The translations under genes were made by a program, and so were the position numbers. Positions 1-5,844 of a DNA stretch of 6,327 nt are shown here, in pieces; position 1 is the first letter of the stretch; every line of letters begins with the position of its first letter. Source of the stretch: Thermoplasmata archaeon (lineage in GTDB: Archaea > Thermoplasmatota > Thermoplasmata > Thermoplasmatales > Thermoplasmataceae); contig JAJZKS010000108.1 of the NCBI GenBank assembly GCA_021850835.1, positions 1 through 6,327 of the forward strand. Direction: 5' to 3'. The notes under the pieces are model-generated. The model was given only the letters and a program-made list of their open reading frames with translations. It had not been told where the DNA came from and did not search any database.

Positions 1-28
1 AAAGCGGGATAACACGTTATTGCAAATT
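1..28 (+). repeat. 28-bp perfect direct repeat, copy 1
   Basis: Bases 1-28 are identical, in the same orientation, to bases 1926-1953. The unit contains a short inverted repeat (ATAAC at 9-13, GTTAT at 16-20). The match stops at base 29 (C here, G in the other copy); the left limit cannot be seen because the window begins here. This copy lies antisense within the acyl-CoA dehydrogenase start. A perfect 28-base match inside 6 kb is far beyond chance. Confidence 0.9.
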
Positions 29-80
29 CCTGGGCCTTCTTTCTTGCATTGTTGATATCCTCCGGGAAATCAAAATCCAT
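1..80 (-). CDS. Acyl-CoA dehydrogenase, N-terminal fragment (cut by window edge)
   Basis: The minus strand from the ATG at 78-80 reads MDFDFPEDINNARKKAQEFA and then ITCYPA before the window ends. The opening (M-D-F, acidic residue, then a helix ending in EFA) is the usual start of acyl-CoA dehydrogenases, flavoenzymes that make the trans-2,3 double bond in acyl-CoA and pass electrons to ETF. It starts one base after the thiolase stop (TAA-T-ATG), with a GAGG seven bases upstream inside the thiolase 3' end, so the two are probably co-transcribed and translationally coupled. No catalytic residue is visible. The last six residues are encoded by a 28-base stretch also found at 1926-1953, so they may not belong to the gene. 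The family call rests on about 20 residues and the thiolase context. Confidence 0.6.
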   Translation of the reverse strand, partial: MDFDFPEDINNARKKAQEFAITCYPA

Positions 81-81
81 A

Positions 82-1275
82 TTACATCCTCTCCATTAGC
101 AAAGAATAACCCTGCCCTCCACCCACGCAGAGTGTGGCAATTCCATAGGTCTTCTTCTTCTCGTTAAGTTCCCTTGCCAGGGTTCCTGCAATTCTTGCGC
201 CTGTAGCTCCAAGCGGATGCCCGATAGCAATGCCGCCGCCATGAATATTGACCCTGTCATGTCCTATGCCTATCTCCTTCATGGCATTGAGTGCCACAAC
301 GGCGAAGGCTTCGTTTATCTCCCACAGGTCTATGTCATCCGCCTTGAGCCCCTCTTTTTCGAGAAGTTTCCTTGAGGCTGGAACCGGGCCTTCACCCATT
401 ATGGTGGGATCAACTGCTGCCCAGGAGAATCCCTTTACCCTTGCAAGGGGCTTCAAGCCATATTCGCGGACTTTCTTCCCTGACATTAGGACGGTCAGGG
501 ATGCGCCTGCATTCAGGGGCGAGGAGTTCCCCGCCGTGATTACTCCATCCTTGATGAAAGCTGGCGGCAACTGTGACAGGGATTCCACCGTAGTCTGTGG
601 CCTGATGCTCTGGTCCTTGTCTATTGTAACAAAGTCATCCCCCTGCTCAACTTCGATGGGAAGGATCTCGCCCTTGAAATATCCGTCTTCCTGGGCCTTT
701 GCCGCTCTCTTGTGGCTGTCCGTGGCGAACATGTCCATCTCTTCCCTTGTGATGTTCCTGAGTTTTGCCAGCTTCTCGGCTGTGAGTCCCATGTTGTAGG
801 AAGTCGTCATGTCATACCTTGCATATTCAGGCCTTACAATGAGCTTGATGTTCGGCTTCACATTCTGGTTGCCGTTCAGCGGCACATGTGTCATATGCTC
901 CATTCCCCCTGCCAGCACTATGTCCGAATTTCCTGTCATGATCTCCATTGAGCCTATGCTCATGGCATTGAGCGATGACGAGCAGGCCCGATCCATGGCC
1001 ATGGATGGCACATTGAAGGGCAACCCTGCCATGAAAACAGGGTGACGGCCTCCGTAAAGCCAGTTCTCGTCAGCCTGGATTGCACATCCTGTGATGACGT
1101 CATTGATCTCCTCGGGCTTGATTCCTGTTTCAGAAACAGCTGATTTGATAAGGTTTCCAAGTGCCTCGTCCATCCTTATTGGATTATAGACATCCCTTTC
1201 AGGATCATTTGGGCGGGACCTTGAGAAGGCAGTTCTCTTAAAATTGACCAGATAAGCATGGGAATCGTCTTCCAT
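82..1275 (-). CDS. Thiolase (acetyl-CoA C-acyltransferase / 3-ketoacyl-CoA thiolase)
   Basis: This 397-residue cytosolic thiolase has the normal full length. All catalytic motifs are present: the acyl-accepting Cys98 in DRACSSSLNA, NEAFA at 321-325, GGGIAIGHPLGATGAR at 347-361 with catalytic His353, and Cys383 in TLCVGGGQG. It cleaves 3-ketoacyl-CoA with CoA to give acetyl-CoA and a shortened acyl-CoA, or runs in reverse to make acetoacetyl-CoA. NEAF plus GHPxGATG is the bacterial FadA/AtoB pattern; the downstream acyl-CoA dehydrogenase favours a degradative beta-oxidation role. No DUF35 OB-fold partner, typical of archaeal mevalonate-pathway thiolases, is adjacent. The ATG start is supported by GAGGG (1282-1286) six bases upstream. 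Chain-length preference cannot be read from the sequence. Confidence 0.95.
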   Translation of the reverse strand: MEDDSHAYLVNFKRTAFSRSRPNDPERDVYNPIRMDEALGNLIKSAVSETGIKPEEINDVITGCAIQADENWLYGGRHPVFMAGLPFNVPSMAMDRACSSSLNAMSIGSMEIMTGNSDIVLAGGMEHMTHVPLNGNQNVKPNIKLIVRPEYARYDMTTSYNMGLTAEKLAKLRNITREEMDMFATDSHKRAAKAQEDGYFKGEILPIEVEQGDDFVTIDKDQSIRPQTTVESLSQLPPAFIKDGVITAGNSSPLNAGASLTVLMSGKKVREYGLKPLARVKGFSWAAVDPTIMGEGPVPASRKLLEKEGLKADDIDLWEINEAFAVVALNAMKEIGIGHDRVNIHGGGIAIGHPLGATGARIAGTLARELNEKKKTYGIATLCVGGGQGYSLLMERM

Positions 1276-1281
1276 AAATTT

Positions 1282-1341
1282 CCCTCGATACCTCTAATAT
1301 GAGTCGTCATGATAATTATCTTTTGGCTTAATATGGATTAA
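1282..1341 (-). promoter_or_regulatory. Thiolase promoter, leader and RBS region
   Basis: Reading the minus strand, GAGGG (1282-1286) is the ribosome site for the thiolase ATG. Two TATA-like candidates lie upstream: a perfect 10-base palindrome GATAATTATC (1311-1320) and an AT-rich inverted repeat TTAAT-atgg-ATTAA (1328-1341). Between them and the start is ATGAGTCGTCAT (1299-1310 on the plus strand), a near-palindrome resembling one upstream of etfB. With an archaeal box about 26 bases from the start site, either box gives a short leader containing the GAGGG. Which box is used is not decidable here. Confidence 0.4.
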
Positions 1342-1357
1342 AGCTTCTTTGATGTGC

Positions 1358-1367
1358 AATAATATAT
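1358..1367 (+). promoter_or_regulatory. TATA-like box for the 1411-1809 gene
   Basis: AATAATATAT lies in the divergent region and would place transcription start near 1389-1391. That falls downstream of the possible GTG codon at 1384 and so favours translation from the ATG at 1411. No Shine-Dalgarno is visible before 1384, 1411 or 1438. A second AT-rich stretch (1404-1412) could serve a leaderless start at 1438. Confidence 0.35.
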
Positions 1368-1410
1368 CAATATGGCCTGATTTGTGGACAGGCATAAACA
1401 TTGTAATATA

Positions 1411-1809
1411 ATGAAGTTAGAATATGCTACAGATAACATGGAAAAAGGACTTGAAATCAATTTTACAGTAACTGAGAACGATGCACCAAAGATTGTGGAA
1501 GCCCTTGCAAATCTTGTGGGAAATGAGTTTTCTGGGCAGATAGACATCAGGTGGAAAGTATTTGATGTGACACTTGACAAGAAGAGGTTTTACAAGGTTT
1601 GTTTCACAGGTCACAAGCTCACCAGGCTTCATCCCCACATGGAAGAAATGGTTAAGAACAGGTTTGATGAGCTTGCCCACTTGGGAAAGGATGAACTTAT
1701 GAGGATGTACAACAAGAGTGAGAAAAATTCAGGTTTCAAGATAGAGCACATTGAAGAAAAGGAGGAAGAATACGATCTCTGGCAGGACAACTTCTGGCAG
1801 TTCTTCTGA
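1411..1809 (+). CDS. Hypothetical protein with acidic, aromatic C-terminus
   Basis: I do not recognise this protein. From the ATG at 1411 it has 132 residues; an in-frame GTG at 1384 would add nine, and an ATG at 1438 would remove nine. None has a clear ribosome site; 1411 was chosen because the best TATA-like box predicts a transcript starting after 1384. The N-terminal half alternates strand-like and helical segments (GLEINFTVT, then helix APKIVEALANLVG, then strands QIDIRWKVFDVTL and RFYKVCFTG). It is followed by a charged helix with a His cluster (HKLTRLHPHMEEMVKNRFDE), a Glu-rich run (EHIEEKEEE), and a tail ending DNFWQFF. There is no signal peptide or membrane segment, so it is probably a soluble alpha/beta protein. 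It stands alone, divergent from the thiolase. The coding call rests on length and coherent composition. Confidence 0.7.
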   Translation: MKLEYATDNMEKGLEINFTVTENDAPKIVEALANLVGNEFSGQIDIRWKVFDVTLDKKRFYKVCFTGHKLTRLHPHMEEMVKNRFDELAHLGKDELMRMYNKSEKNSGFKIEHIEEKEEEYDLWQDNFWQFF

Positions 1810-1844
1810 TAATGCCTGCCTTTGTCCTTTGAATGGGCCCTGCT

Positions 1845-1864
1845 GAATTGTGACGCACAAATTC
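1845..1864 (+). terminator. Possible 3' hairpin after the hypothetical gene
   Basis: GAATTGTG and CACAAATTC flank a three-base loop (acg), giving a five-base perfect inner stem that extends by three pairs past one bulged A. It lies 35 bases after the stop at 1809. No strong T-run follows directly, so termination here is only a possibility. Confidence 0.25.
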
Positions 1865-1872
1865 CCACTTTG

Positions 1873-1890
1873 CTTAAAAGTTAAAAAAAC
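1873..1890 (+). promoter_or_regulatory. TATA-like promoter of the small membrane protein
   Basis: CTTAAAAGTTAAAAAAAC contains two overlapping TATA-like boxes. The second is centred about 25 bases before the ATG at 1909, the spacing expected for a leaderless archaeal transcript, and no Shine-Dalgarno precedes that ATG. Confidence 0.45.
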
Positions 1891-1908
1891 ACTAGCTAAT
1901 ATTTTTGA

Positions 1909-2133
1909 ATGGCCAGTGGAATGTCAAAGCGGGATAACACGTTATTGCAAATTGCATTTGCCGCCCTTTCCTCTGTTGTCAACGGACACTTTCTCCTGTT
2001 TTTCTTGTTCTTTATGCACCAGAAACAGAGCTTCGCCGGAGCATTGGTAGCCTTATCAACAGCAGCCGTGACCCTTTCTATCGCTTATGCCTATGCCAAG
2101 CTCCGAACACTGGAAATAGGGTTTTCCCAGTAA
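1909..2133 (+). CDS. Small two-helix membrane protein, function unknown
   Basis: The product has 74 residues: a short polar N-terminus (MASGMSKRDN), a hydrophobic segment at about 12-35 ending in LLFFLFFM, a short loop with Gln and Lys (HQKQ), a second hydrophobic segment at about 43-62 rich in Ala and Thr, and a polar tail (KLRTLEIGFSQ). The pattern predicts a hairpin in the cytoplasmic membrane with both ends on the same side. A promoter-like AT tract fits a leaderless start at 1909; an in-frame ATG at 1921 is an alternative. Codons 6 to 15 are encoded by the second copy of the 28-base direct repeat (1926-1953), so the N-terminus may be conserved sequence or a recombination scar. No family is recognised. 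Coding is supported by composition and promoter only. Confidence 0.6.
   Translation: MASGMSKRDNTLLQIAFAALSSVVNGHFLLFFLFFMHQKQSFAGALVALSTAAVTLSIAYAYAKLRTLEIGFSQ
1926..1953 (+). repeat. 28-bp perfect direct repeat, copy 2
   Basis: Identical to bases 1-28. This copy lies in the sense strand of the small membrane protein and encodes its residues SKRDNTLLQI. The internal inverted repeat is ATAAC (1934-1938) and GTTAT (1941-1945) with two bases between. Confidence 0.9.
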
Positions 2134-2344
2134 TGTCGCATCTATGTGAATGCATCGAATGGTGGATTTTGAGCAAAAAAGATTAGGAAGGCGAAAAGGA
2201 AAAATCTCCCATACCTGTCCTATTGTCCAATTCATGAACTAATTTTTGCAGGAAAAAAATGTTCAGTATAAGCTATGCACGCAAAATATTTGTCGAGATG
2301 TTTCAGTGATTTGTGCAGCCTATGCGTGTCACATGTTAGGGAAG
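2134..2344. other. Intergenic stretch without a convincing gene
   Basis: Between the small membrane protein and the hairpin cluster before the TusA-like gene I see no supported gene or RNA. An AT-rich stretch around 2283-2292 (AAAATATTTG) is a possible TATA box; if used, the TusA-like mRNA would have a leader of about 110 bases. ATGTCGCAT (2133-2141) resembles the near-palindromes upstream of thiolase and etfB. A 16-codon reading frame at 2259-2309 is too short to call. Confidence 0.4.
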
Positions 2345-2408
2345 CCTGTTATGTCCAGACAGGTTATGCTTCAGGGAGATTAGTCCCTTGAAATTCCCAT
2401 TTTGGGAA
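2345..2408 (+). promoter_or_regulatory. Leader with three consecutive small hairpins before the TusA-like gene
   Basis: Three inverted repeats follow one another: CCTGT/ACAGG (2345-2349 and 2359-2363, nine-base loop), AGGGA/TCCCT (2373-2377 and 2384-2388, six-base loop) and TTCCCA/TGGGAA (2394-2399 and 2403-2408, three-base loop). The last one touches the Shine-Dalgarno of the gene. TCCC/TCCCT elements could also pair with the purine-rich GGAGGGA of the ribosome site. This suggests translational control but matches no riboswitch class I know. Confidence 0.35.
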
Positions 2409-2414
2409 AGGAGG
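2408..2414 (+). promoter_or_regulatory. Shine-Dalgarno fixing the TusA-like start
   Basis: AAGGAGG lies eight bases before the ATG at 2423. The reading frame is open to a TTG at 2402, but that codon precedes the ribosome site, so the ATG at 2423 is the start. Confidence 0.8.
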
Positions 2415-2422
2415 GAAAATCT

Positions 2423-2710
2423 ATGGTGGTGAATTCAAAAATGGTTGCAGAAATAAAGCCTGACAGAATTGTTGATGCTCGAGATGTACTTTGCCCTGGC
2501 CCATTCTGGGAGCTCATAAAAGCATACAGCCATGCAGGCCCCAAAGAGGTAATTTCCCTGTACTCTTCCGATGAATATGACAGCGAAACCAGGGCTGATG
2601 CTCCAGCATGGATCCAGAAGACGGGTAACAAGCTGATCGCTGTGGTTGACCATGATGGGTACTATGAAATCATGATGGAAAAGACAAAGGTGCCCAAGGT
2701 CTCATACTGA
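2423..2710 (+). CDS. TusA/SirA-family sulfur-carrier-like protein
   Basis: This 95-residue protein contains the family signature: DARDVLCPGP at 18-27, with Cys24 in a CPxP motif at the start of the first helix, as in TusA. A strand (KEVISLYSSD), an acidic/Thr segment (SETRADAPAWIQKTGN) and two C-terminal strands (KLIAVVDHD, GYYEIMMEK) follow, matching the beta-alpha-beta-alpha-beta-beta fold in order and length. In characterised members the Cys carries a persulfide, delivering sulfur for tRNA thiolation, cofactor synthesis or sulfur oxidation. It acts in the cytosol. No cysteine desulfurase, DsrE or Hdr gene is adjacent, so the partner is unknown. The start is set by a strong AAGGAGG. The leader holds three small hairpins, and a large hairpin lies beyond the stop. 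The family call is firm; the pathway is not. Confidence 0.88.
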   Translation: MVVNSKMVAEIKPDRIVDARDVLCPGPFWELIKAYSHAGPKEVISLYSSDEYDSETRADAPAWIQKTGNKLIAVVDHDGYYEIMMEKTKVPKVSY

Positions 2711-2720
2711 ACTGAATCCA

Positions 2721-2730
2721 TCTTGTTTTT
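2721..2730 (+). terminator. T-rich tract after the TusA-like gene
   Basis: TCTTGTTTTT begins eleven bases after the TusA-like stop. Archaeal RNA polymerase can terminate at T-runs alone, so this is a candidate release site for the plus-strand transcript, just before the large hairpin. Confidence 0.4.
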
Positions 2731-2734
2731 CTAA

Positions 2735-2769
2735 GTTCCGGAAAGAAGACAAACTTCTTTCCATGGAAC
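2735..2769. terminator. Strong hairpin between convergent genes
   Basis: GGAAAGAAG (2740-2748) and CTTCTTTCC (2754-2762) form a perfect nine-base stem around a five-base loop (acaaa). GTTCC (2735-2739) and GGAAC (2765-2769) extend it by five pairs past a two-base bulge, for 14 pairs in total. It lies between the TusA-like stop (2710) and the MutS-like stop (2774) and can form in both transcripts. It is likely a shared terminator or 3'-end stabiliser. Confidence 0.7.
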
Positions 2770-2773
2770 ATGC

Positions 2774-4312
2774 CTAATCCATGAGAGGCTCCCCGAACAC
2801 CCTTTCATAGAGATCAGCACCATAGCTTGTCTCCTCCGGCGTTCCGGGAAGAATTCTGAAAGTTCTCTCACCGCCCTCTGACCTTTCAGCAATCAGGAAC
2901 CTGTTGTCGCTTTTCGCCTTCAGTGTAATGAGCTCTGCAAATTCGTTAAGATGGGTAACTAGAATTGTGGTCACACCGCTTTCCGCCATGGCATTCACTA
3001 TTTCGCCTGCAATTTCAGCCCCTTCTCTGGCATTGGTTGCCGCAAATGATTCGTTGAATAGCATGAGCGCCCTTCCGGAAATATGGCCGATTATCTGATC
3101 CATCCTTTCAAGTTCCTCATCAAATTTCCCCTGCACCATAGTCCGATCCTCCTCCCTCTTGAAGTGCGTGAACACACCGCTGAAGATAGCTGATGAAAAC
3201 TGGGAGGCCCCTACAAACATTCCAGCCTGCATCATCAGGACAGCCTGCCCGATGCTCCTGATGAATGTGGACTTCCCGCCCCTGTTTGCGCCGGTAATGA
3301 TAACCAGCTTCTGGTTTCCTCCGGAAAGGTCATTTGAAATGGCATTGCCACCTATTTTCAGGTTCAATGCAGTGTCATAAAGCCCCTTGAATTCTATGTA
3401 TGAATCATTTCCAGGTTTTGGTTCAGGGAAGCATACACCTGCATTTACTGCCTCCAGATCCTCTGCCAGGTTGATGCACCCCTCAAGAAATGCAAGTTCC
3501 GCGGCAATTGACCTGATGAAATTGAGTACCCTTTCTCCCGCGTTCTCTATGGATCTGGCCACAGGAAGTATTGCCCTGGCCCTGAGGCTGGCCAGTTCTG
3601 TTGGGCCATGCTCATCCCTTGGAGGGAGAACAAAGGTATATCTTCTTTCCTTTAACCGATTCATTGCAATCTTCACACCACGCTTCATTTCCGGCTCAAG
3701 TAGAGTGAAGCCACCAAGTTCCCCCCTGCCTCCAAGCAATCCTGAGACTCTGATGCCATTTGGGAACTGTAGCCTGGCAAGTGTTTCGATCAGAATGGAT
3801 GAGTATCTTTCATCAAATACGTCTGTGAAGAGAGAAAATAGTTTGGAGAACCCATGGGAAGAGAAATTGTCTTTCTCCTTAATTGCCAGCTCCCTCAGTT
3901 CTGACAGGGCAGAAAGGTAGACCCCCATTATTGAAAGCGATTCATGAAGGGAAAACTCCGGGTTCCTACCGGACCTTGAGAGCCAGAACCACTGTTCCCG
4001 TGCCTTCTTCACTGCAGCCAAGAGGATCAGGCGCATCTTCCTTGTGGTTTCCCTGTTGGCCAGTGCGTCTTTTATGGTATCCTGCCTGTGCCTGATTTCC
4101 CTCTCAGTCTGCAGCATTGTCATGATCACAAGCCTGCACTGGCTTCTTATTTCATCATCGCCCCTTGCCATTCCATCCAGGATGAGATTTATCTCCAGAT
4201 CCTTCAGAATATCCTCCAGGTTCCAGGGCAGTTTCCCTTCAGGATCAAATGGCTTGTCCGGGCAGAGAAGATTAGATTCTATCACTGTTCTTTCATCAGG
4301 TGTGTTTTTCAT
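2774..4312 (-). CDS. MutS-family ATPase, second gene of the pair
   Basis: This is a 512-residue protein with a C-terminal MutS ATPase domain: Walker A GANRGGKST at 341-349, the MutS-type segment QAGMFVGA at 362-369, FTHF at 381-384, Walker B LMLFNE at 416-421 followed by SFAATNAREG (422-431), and LVTHLNEF at 451-458, equivalent to the MutS ATHYHEL region. The first 330 or so residues are helical and charged, consistent with a core/lever region. The N-terminal mismatch-recognition domain (Phe-X-Glu) is absent, and no Smr nuclease domain follows, so classical mismatch binding is unlikely. Walker B has Asn-Glu instead of Asp-Glu; I recall this NESFAxTN form from MutS-related subfamilies. Its ATG overlaps the upstream MutS-like gene by 17 bases and is preceded by AAGGAGGAGG. 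Probable role: DNA-junction-binding ATPase acting with its neighbour. The exact subfamily is not assigned. Confidence 0.88.
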   Translation of the reverse strand: MKNTPDERTVIESNLLCPDKPFDPEGKLPWNLEDILKDLEINLILDGMARGDDEIRSQCRLVIMTMLQTEREIRHRQDTIKDALANRETTRKMRLILLAAVKKAREQWFWLSRSGRNPEFSLHESLSIMGVYLSALSELRELAIKEKDNFSSHGFSKLFSLFTDVFDERYSSILIETLARLQFPNGIRVSGLLGGRGELGGFTLLEPEMKRGVKIAMNRLKERRYTFVLPPRDEHGPTELASLRARAILPVARSIENAGERVLNFIRSIAAELAFLEGCINLAEDLEAVNAGVCFPEPKPGNDSYIEFKGLYDTALNLKIGGNAISNDLSGGNQKLVIITGANRGGKSTFIRSIGQAVLMMQAGMFVGASQFSSAIFSGVFTHFKREEDRTMVQGKFDEELERMDQIIGHISGRALMLFNESFAATNAREGAEIAGEIVNAMAESGVTTILVTHLNEFAELITLKAKSDNRFLIAERSEGGERTFRILPGTPEETSYGADLYERVFGEPLMD

Positions 4313-5837
4313 CCGCGAGCCTCCTCCTTATTTCATCTTCTGAAACGTGATGTTTACGGGCGAGTGCCCTTGCATAGGCTAGCCCGTTTGAAGGTTCCAT
4401 AAGAACCCTGAAGGTTCTGATCTCAGGATTTTCCGGGTCTACCTGGGCGACCATGCTCACAGTGGAATCCAGCCTGGTGAATTCATCAAGAAAAGTCACA
4501 AAGATACAGAAACAGCTTTTTTCTCTTATTAGCCCGATGATTCTCTTCCCGATGCCGGAAGCGTCCCTTACAGTAGTGGAACTCAGCATCTCATTTATGA
4601 CCACTACGCTTTTCGCTGTAGAGGACTCAATTATATGCCTGATCCTCACAAGATCGTCTTCTAGCTTTCCCCTGAGATTCTCAAGGCTCTCTGATCGCTC
4701 AAAGTGGGTAAATATCCTGTCAGGAACTGTCAGGACTGCATTTCTCGCGGGGACAGGCAGGCCGAGAGAAGCCAGGTAGAACAGCTGGCCAATTGACCGG
4801 GCATATGTTGTTTTTCCACCATTGTTGGGTCCAGTTACCACAATTATCCGTTTATTCCCGTCCAGACGGAAGCTATTTGTTACCGGCTTGCCGCCTTCCT
4901 TGCTCAGCTTGGCGGAAAGCGCAAGATCAAAACACTCCTCAGCATATACCCCCTGATCTTCAAGAAATTCCGGGATACAGAATTGAAGGTCTTTCTCCTC
5001 TAGCGGCGCGATATACTCAAGGTATGATATGTAGAACGGAGCTTCTCTAGAAAGCCTCAGCAGGGTTTCATCTATGAAATTCCTGTGAGTGGCAGAAAAT
5101 TTCCTCAGATTGCCAATATCCCTTGGATAGAGTATCTCGATCATGCCAAGGATCTGGGCCTGGACATAGCCCTCACCCATAAACCGCCTGTAATCCTGCT
5201 CCTTTGGCTGGTAATTAGTCTCCCTGAATTTGGAGAAGACTTCCAGCACGGTTTTTGCATAGTCTTCTTCGTTGCTGTCCCCTGTGGCCATTACCGTTAC
5301 CCTGTCTGATTTGATTACAAGGTTGTACCTCACATGAGCCAAAGATTTCTCAGTTTCCCGGATATCTTCTTCCAGAGTTCTGAAATCTGCAGACTGCATG
5401 TATTCCAATAGATACTCCCAGAACATTTTCATTGATGTTGAGCGCAGGTCCTTTCCGGACAGGCATGCTTCAAGGTTTCTCACCAGAGTGCAGTAATTCC
5501 TTGAAGTTGCCAGGAACCACCCTTCCTTCTGCAAATCGTAAAGCCTTTCCTGCGAGTCTATGCTTCTCTGGATGATAGCTATGCCTGTGGCCAGGTCCCT
5601 GATAGCCTTTCTTATTTCCGGGTCATGGAGATCGGTGAAGGTTTCCTGCCTGTATTGTATATCTGCCTTTTCCTGCAGGGGATAGAATAACCACTTTCTG
5701 AGGTTGAATTCCTGCCAGGGCTTTTCAATGCCTTCAACGATGTGGTCCAGGTTCAGGTCAATAAAGAAATCGGGGGCATCGTCAATGCGCGAGGGATTTT
5801 CCGGCTCGTTCCTGTAAAGCAAACTTCGATAGGACAA
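4296..5837 (-). CDS. MutS-family ATPase, first gene of the pair (TTG start)
   Basis: This is a 513-residue protein with a MutS-type ATPase at the C-terminus: Walker A GPNNGGKTT at 336-344, RIFTHFERSE at 374-383, Walker B VVVINE at 411-416 followed by MLSSTTVRDA (417-426), and FVTFLDEF at 446-453, where canonical MutS has a Thr-His pair. Residues 1 to 330 are helix-rich, and the domain I mismatch reader is missing. The start is TTG at 5837: AAGGAG lies seven bases before it and the next in-frame Met is residue 136, so no shorter start is credible. The last 17 bases overlap the next gene, which encodes a paralogue of equal size, so the two are made together and probably form a heterodimer. Residues 474 onward (RTFRVLMEPSNGLAYARALARKH) resemble the end of the MutS ATPase core. 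No MutL is seen nearby; a role in recombination or junction processing is inferred. Confidence 0.88.
   Translation of the reverse strand: MSYRSLLYRNEPENPSRIDDAPDFFIDLNLDHIVEGIEKPWQEFNLRKWLFYPLQEKADIQYRQETFTDLHDPEIRKAIRDLATGIAIIQRSIDSQERLYDLQKEGWFLATSRNYCTLVRNLEACLSGKDLRSTSMKMFWEYLLEYMQSADFRTLEEDIRETEKSLAHVRYNLVIKSDRVTVMATGDSNEEDYAKTVLEVFSKFRETNYQPKEQDYRRFMGEGYVQAQILGMIEILYPRDIGNLRKFSATHRNFIDETLLRLSREAPFYISYLEYIAPLEEKDLQFCIPEFLEDQGVYAEECFDLALSAKLSKEGGKPVTNSFRLDGNKRIIVVTGPNNGGKTTYARSIGQLFYLASLGLPVPARNAVLTVPDRIFTHFERSESLENLRGKLEDDLVRIRHIIESSTAKSVVVINEMLSSTTVRDASGIGKRIIGLIREKSCFCIFVTFLDEFTRLDSTVSMVAQVDPENPEIRTFRVLMEPSNGLAYARALARKHHVSEDEIRRRLADEKHT
4320..4329 (-). promoter_or_regulatory. Internal Shine-Dalgarno for the second MutS-like gene
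   Basis: AAGGAGGAGG on the minus strand lies seven bases before the ATG at 4312 and inside the 3' end of the first gene. It supports this start and translation from one bicistronic mRNA. Confidence 0.85.
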
Positions 5838-5844
5838 TGCATCA

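Noticed and set aside
248..799. Plus-strand 183-codon open frame
   Set aside because: It is antisense to the thiolase, whose catalytic motifs are all intact; the translation is Ser/Pro-rich shadow sequence without a ribosome site.
1338..1680. Minus-strand open frames opposite the hypothetical gene
   Set aside because: They have irregular composition and no ribosome site, and they overlap the better-supported plus-strand gene and its promoter.
2259..2309. 16-codon frame in the gap before the TusA-like gene, a possible leader peptide
   Set aside because: It has only a weak AGG before the ATG, is too short to judge, and shows no run of regulatory codons.
3387..3920. Plus-strand 177-codon open frame
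   Set aside because: It is antisense to the second MutS-like gene and has no family features; the real gene is on the other strand.
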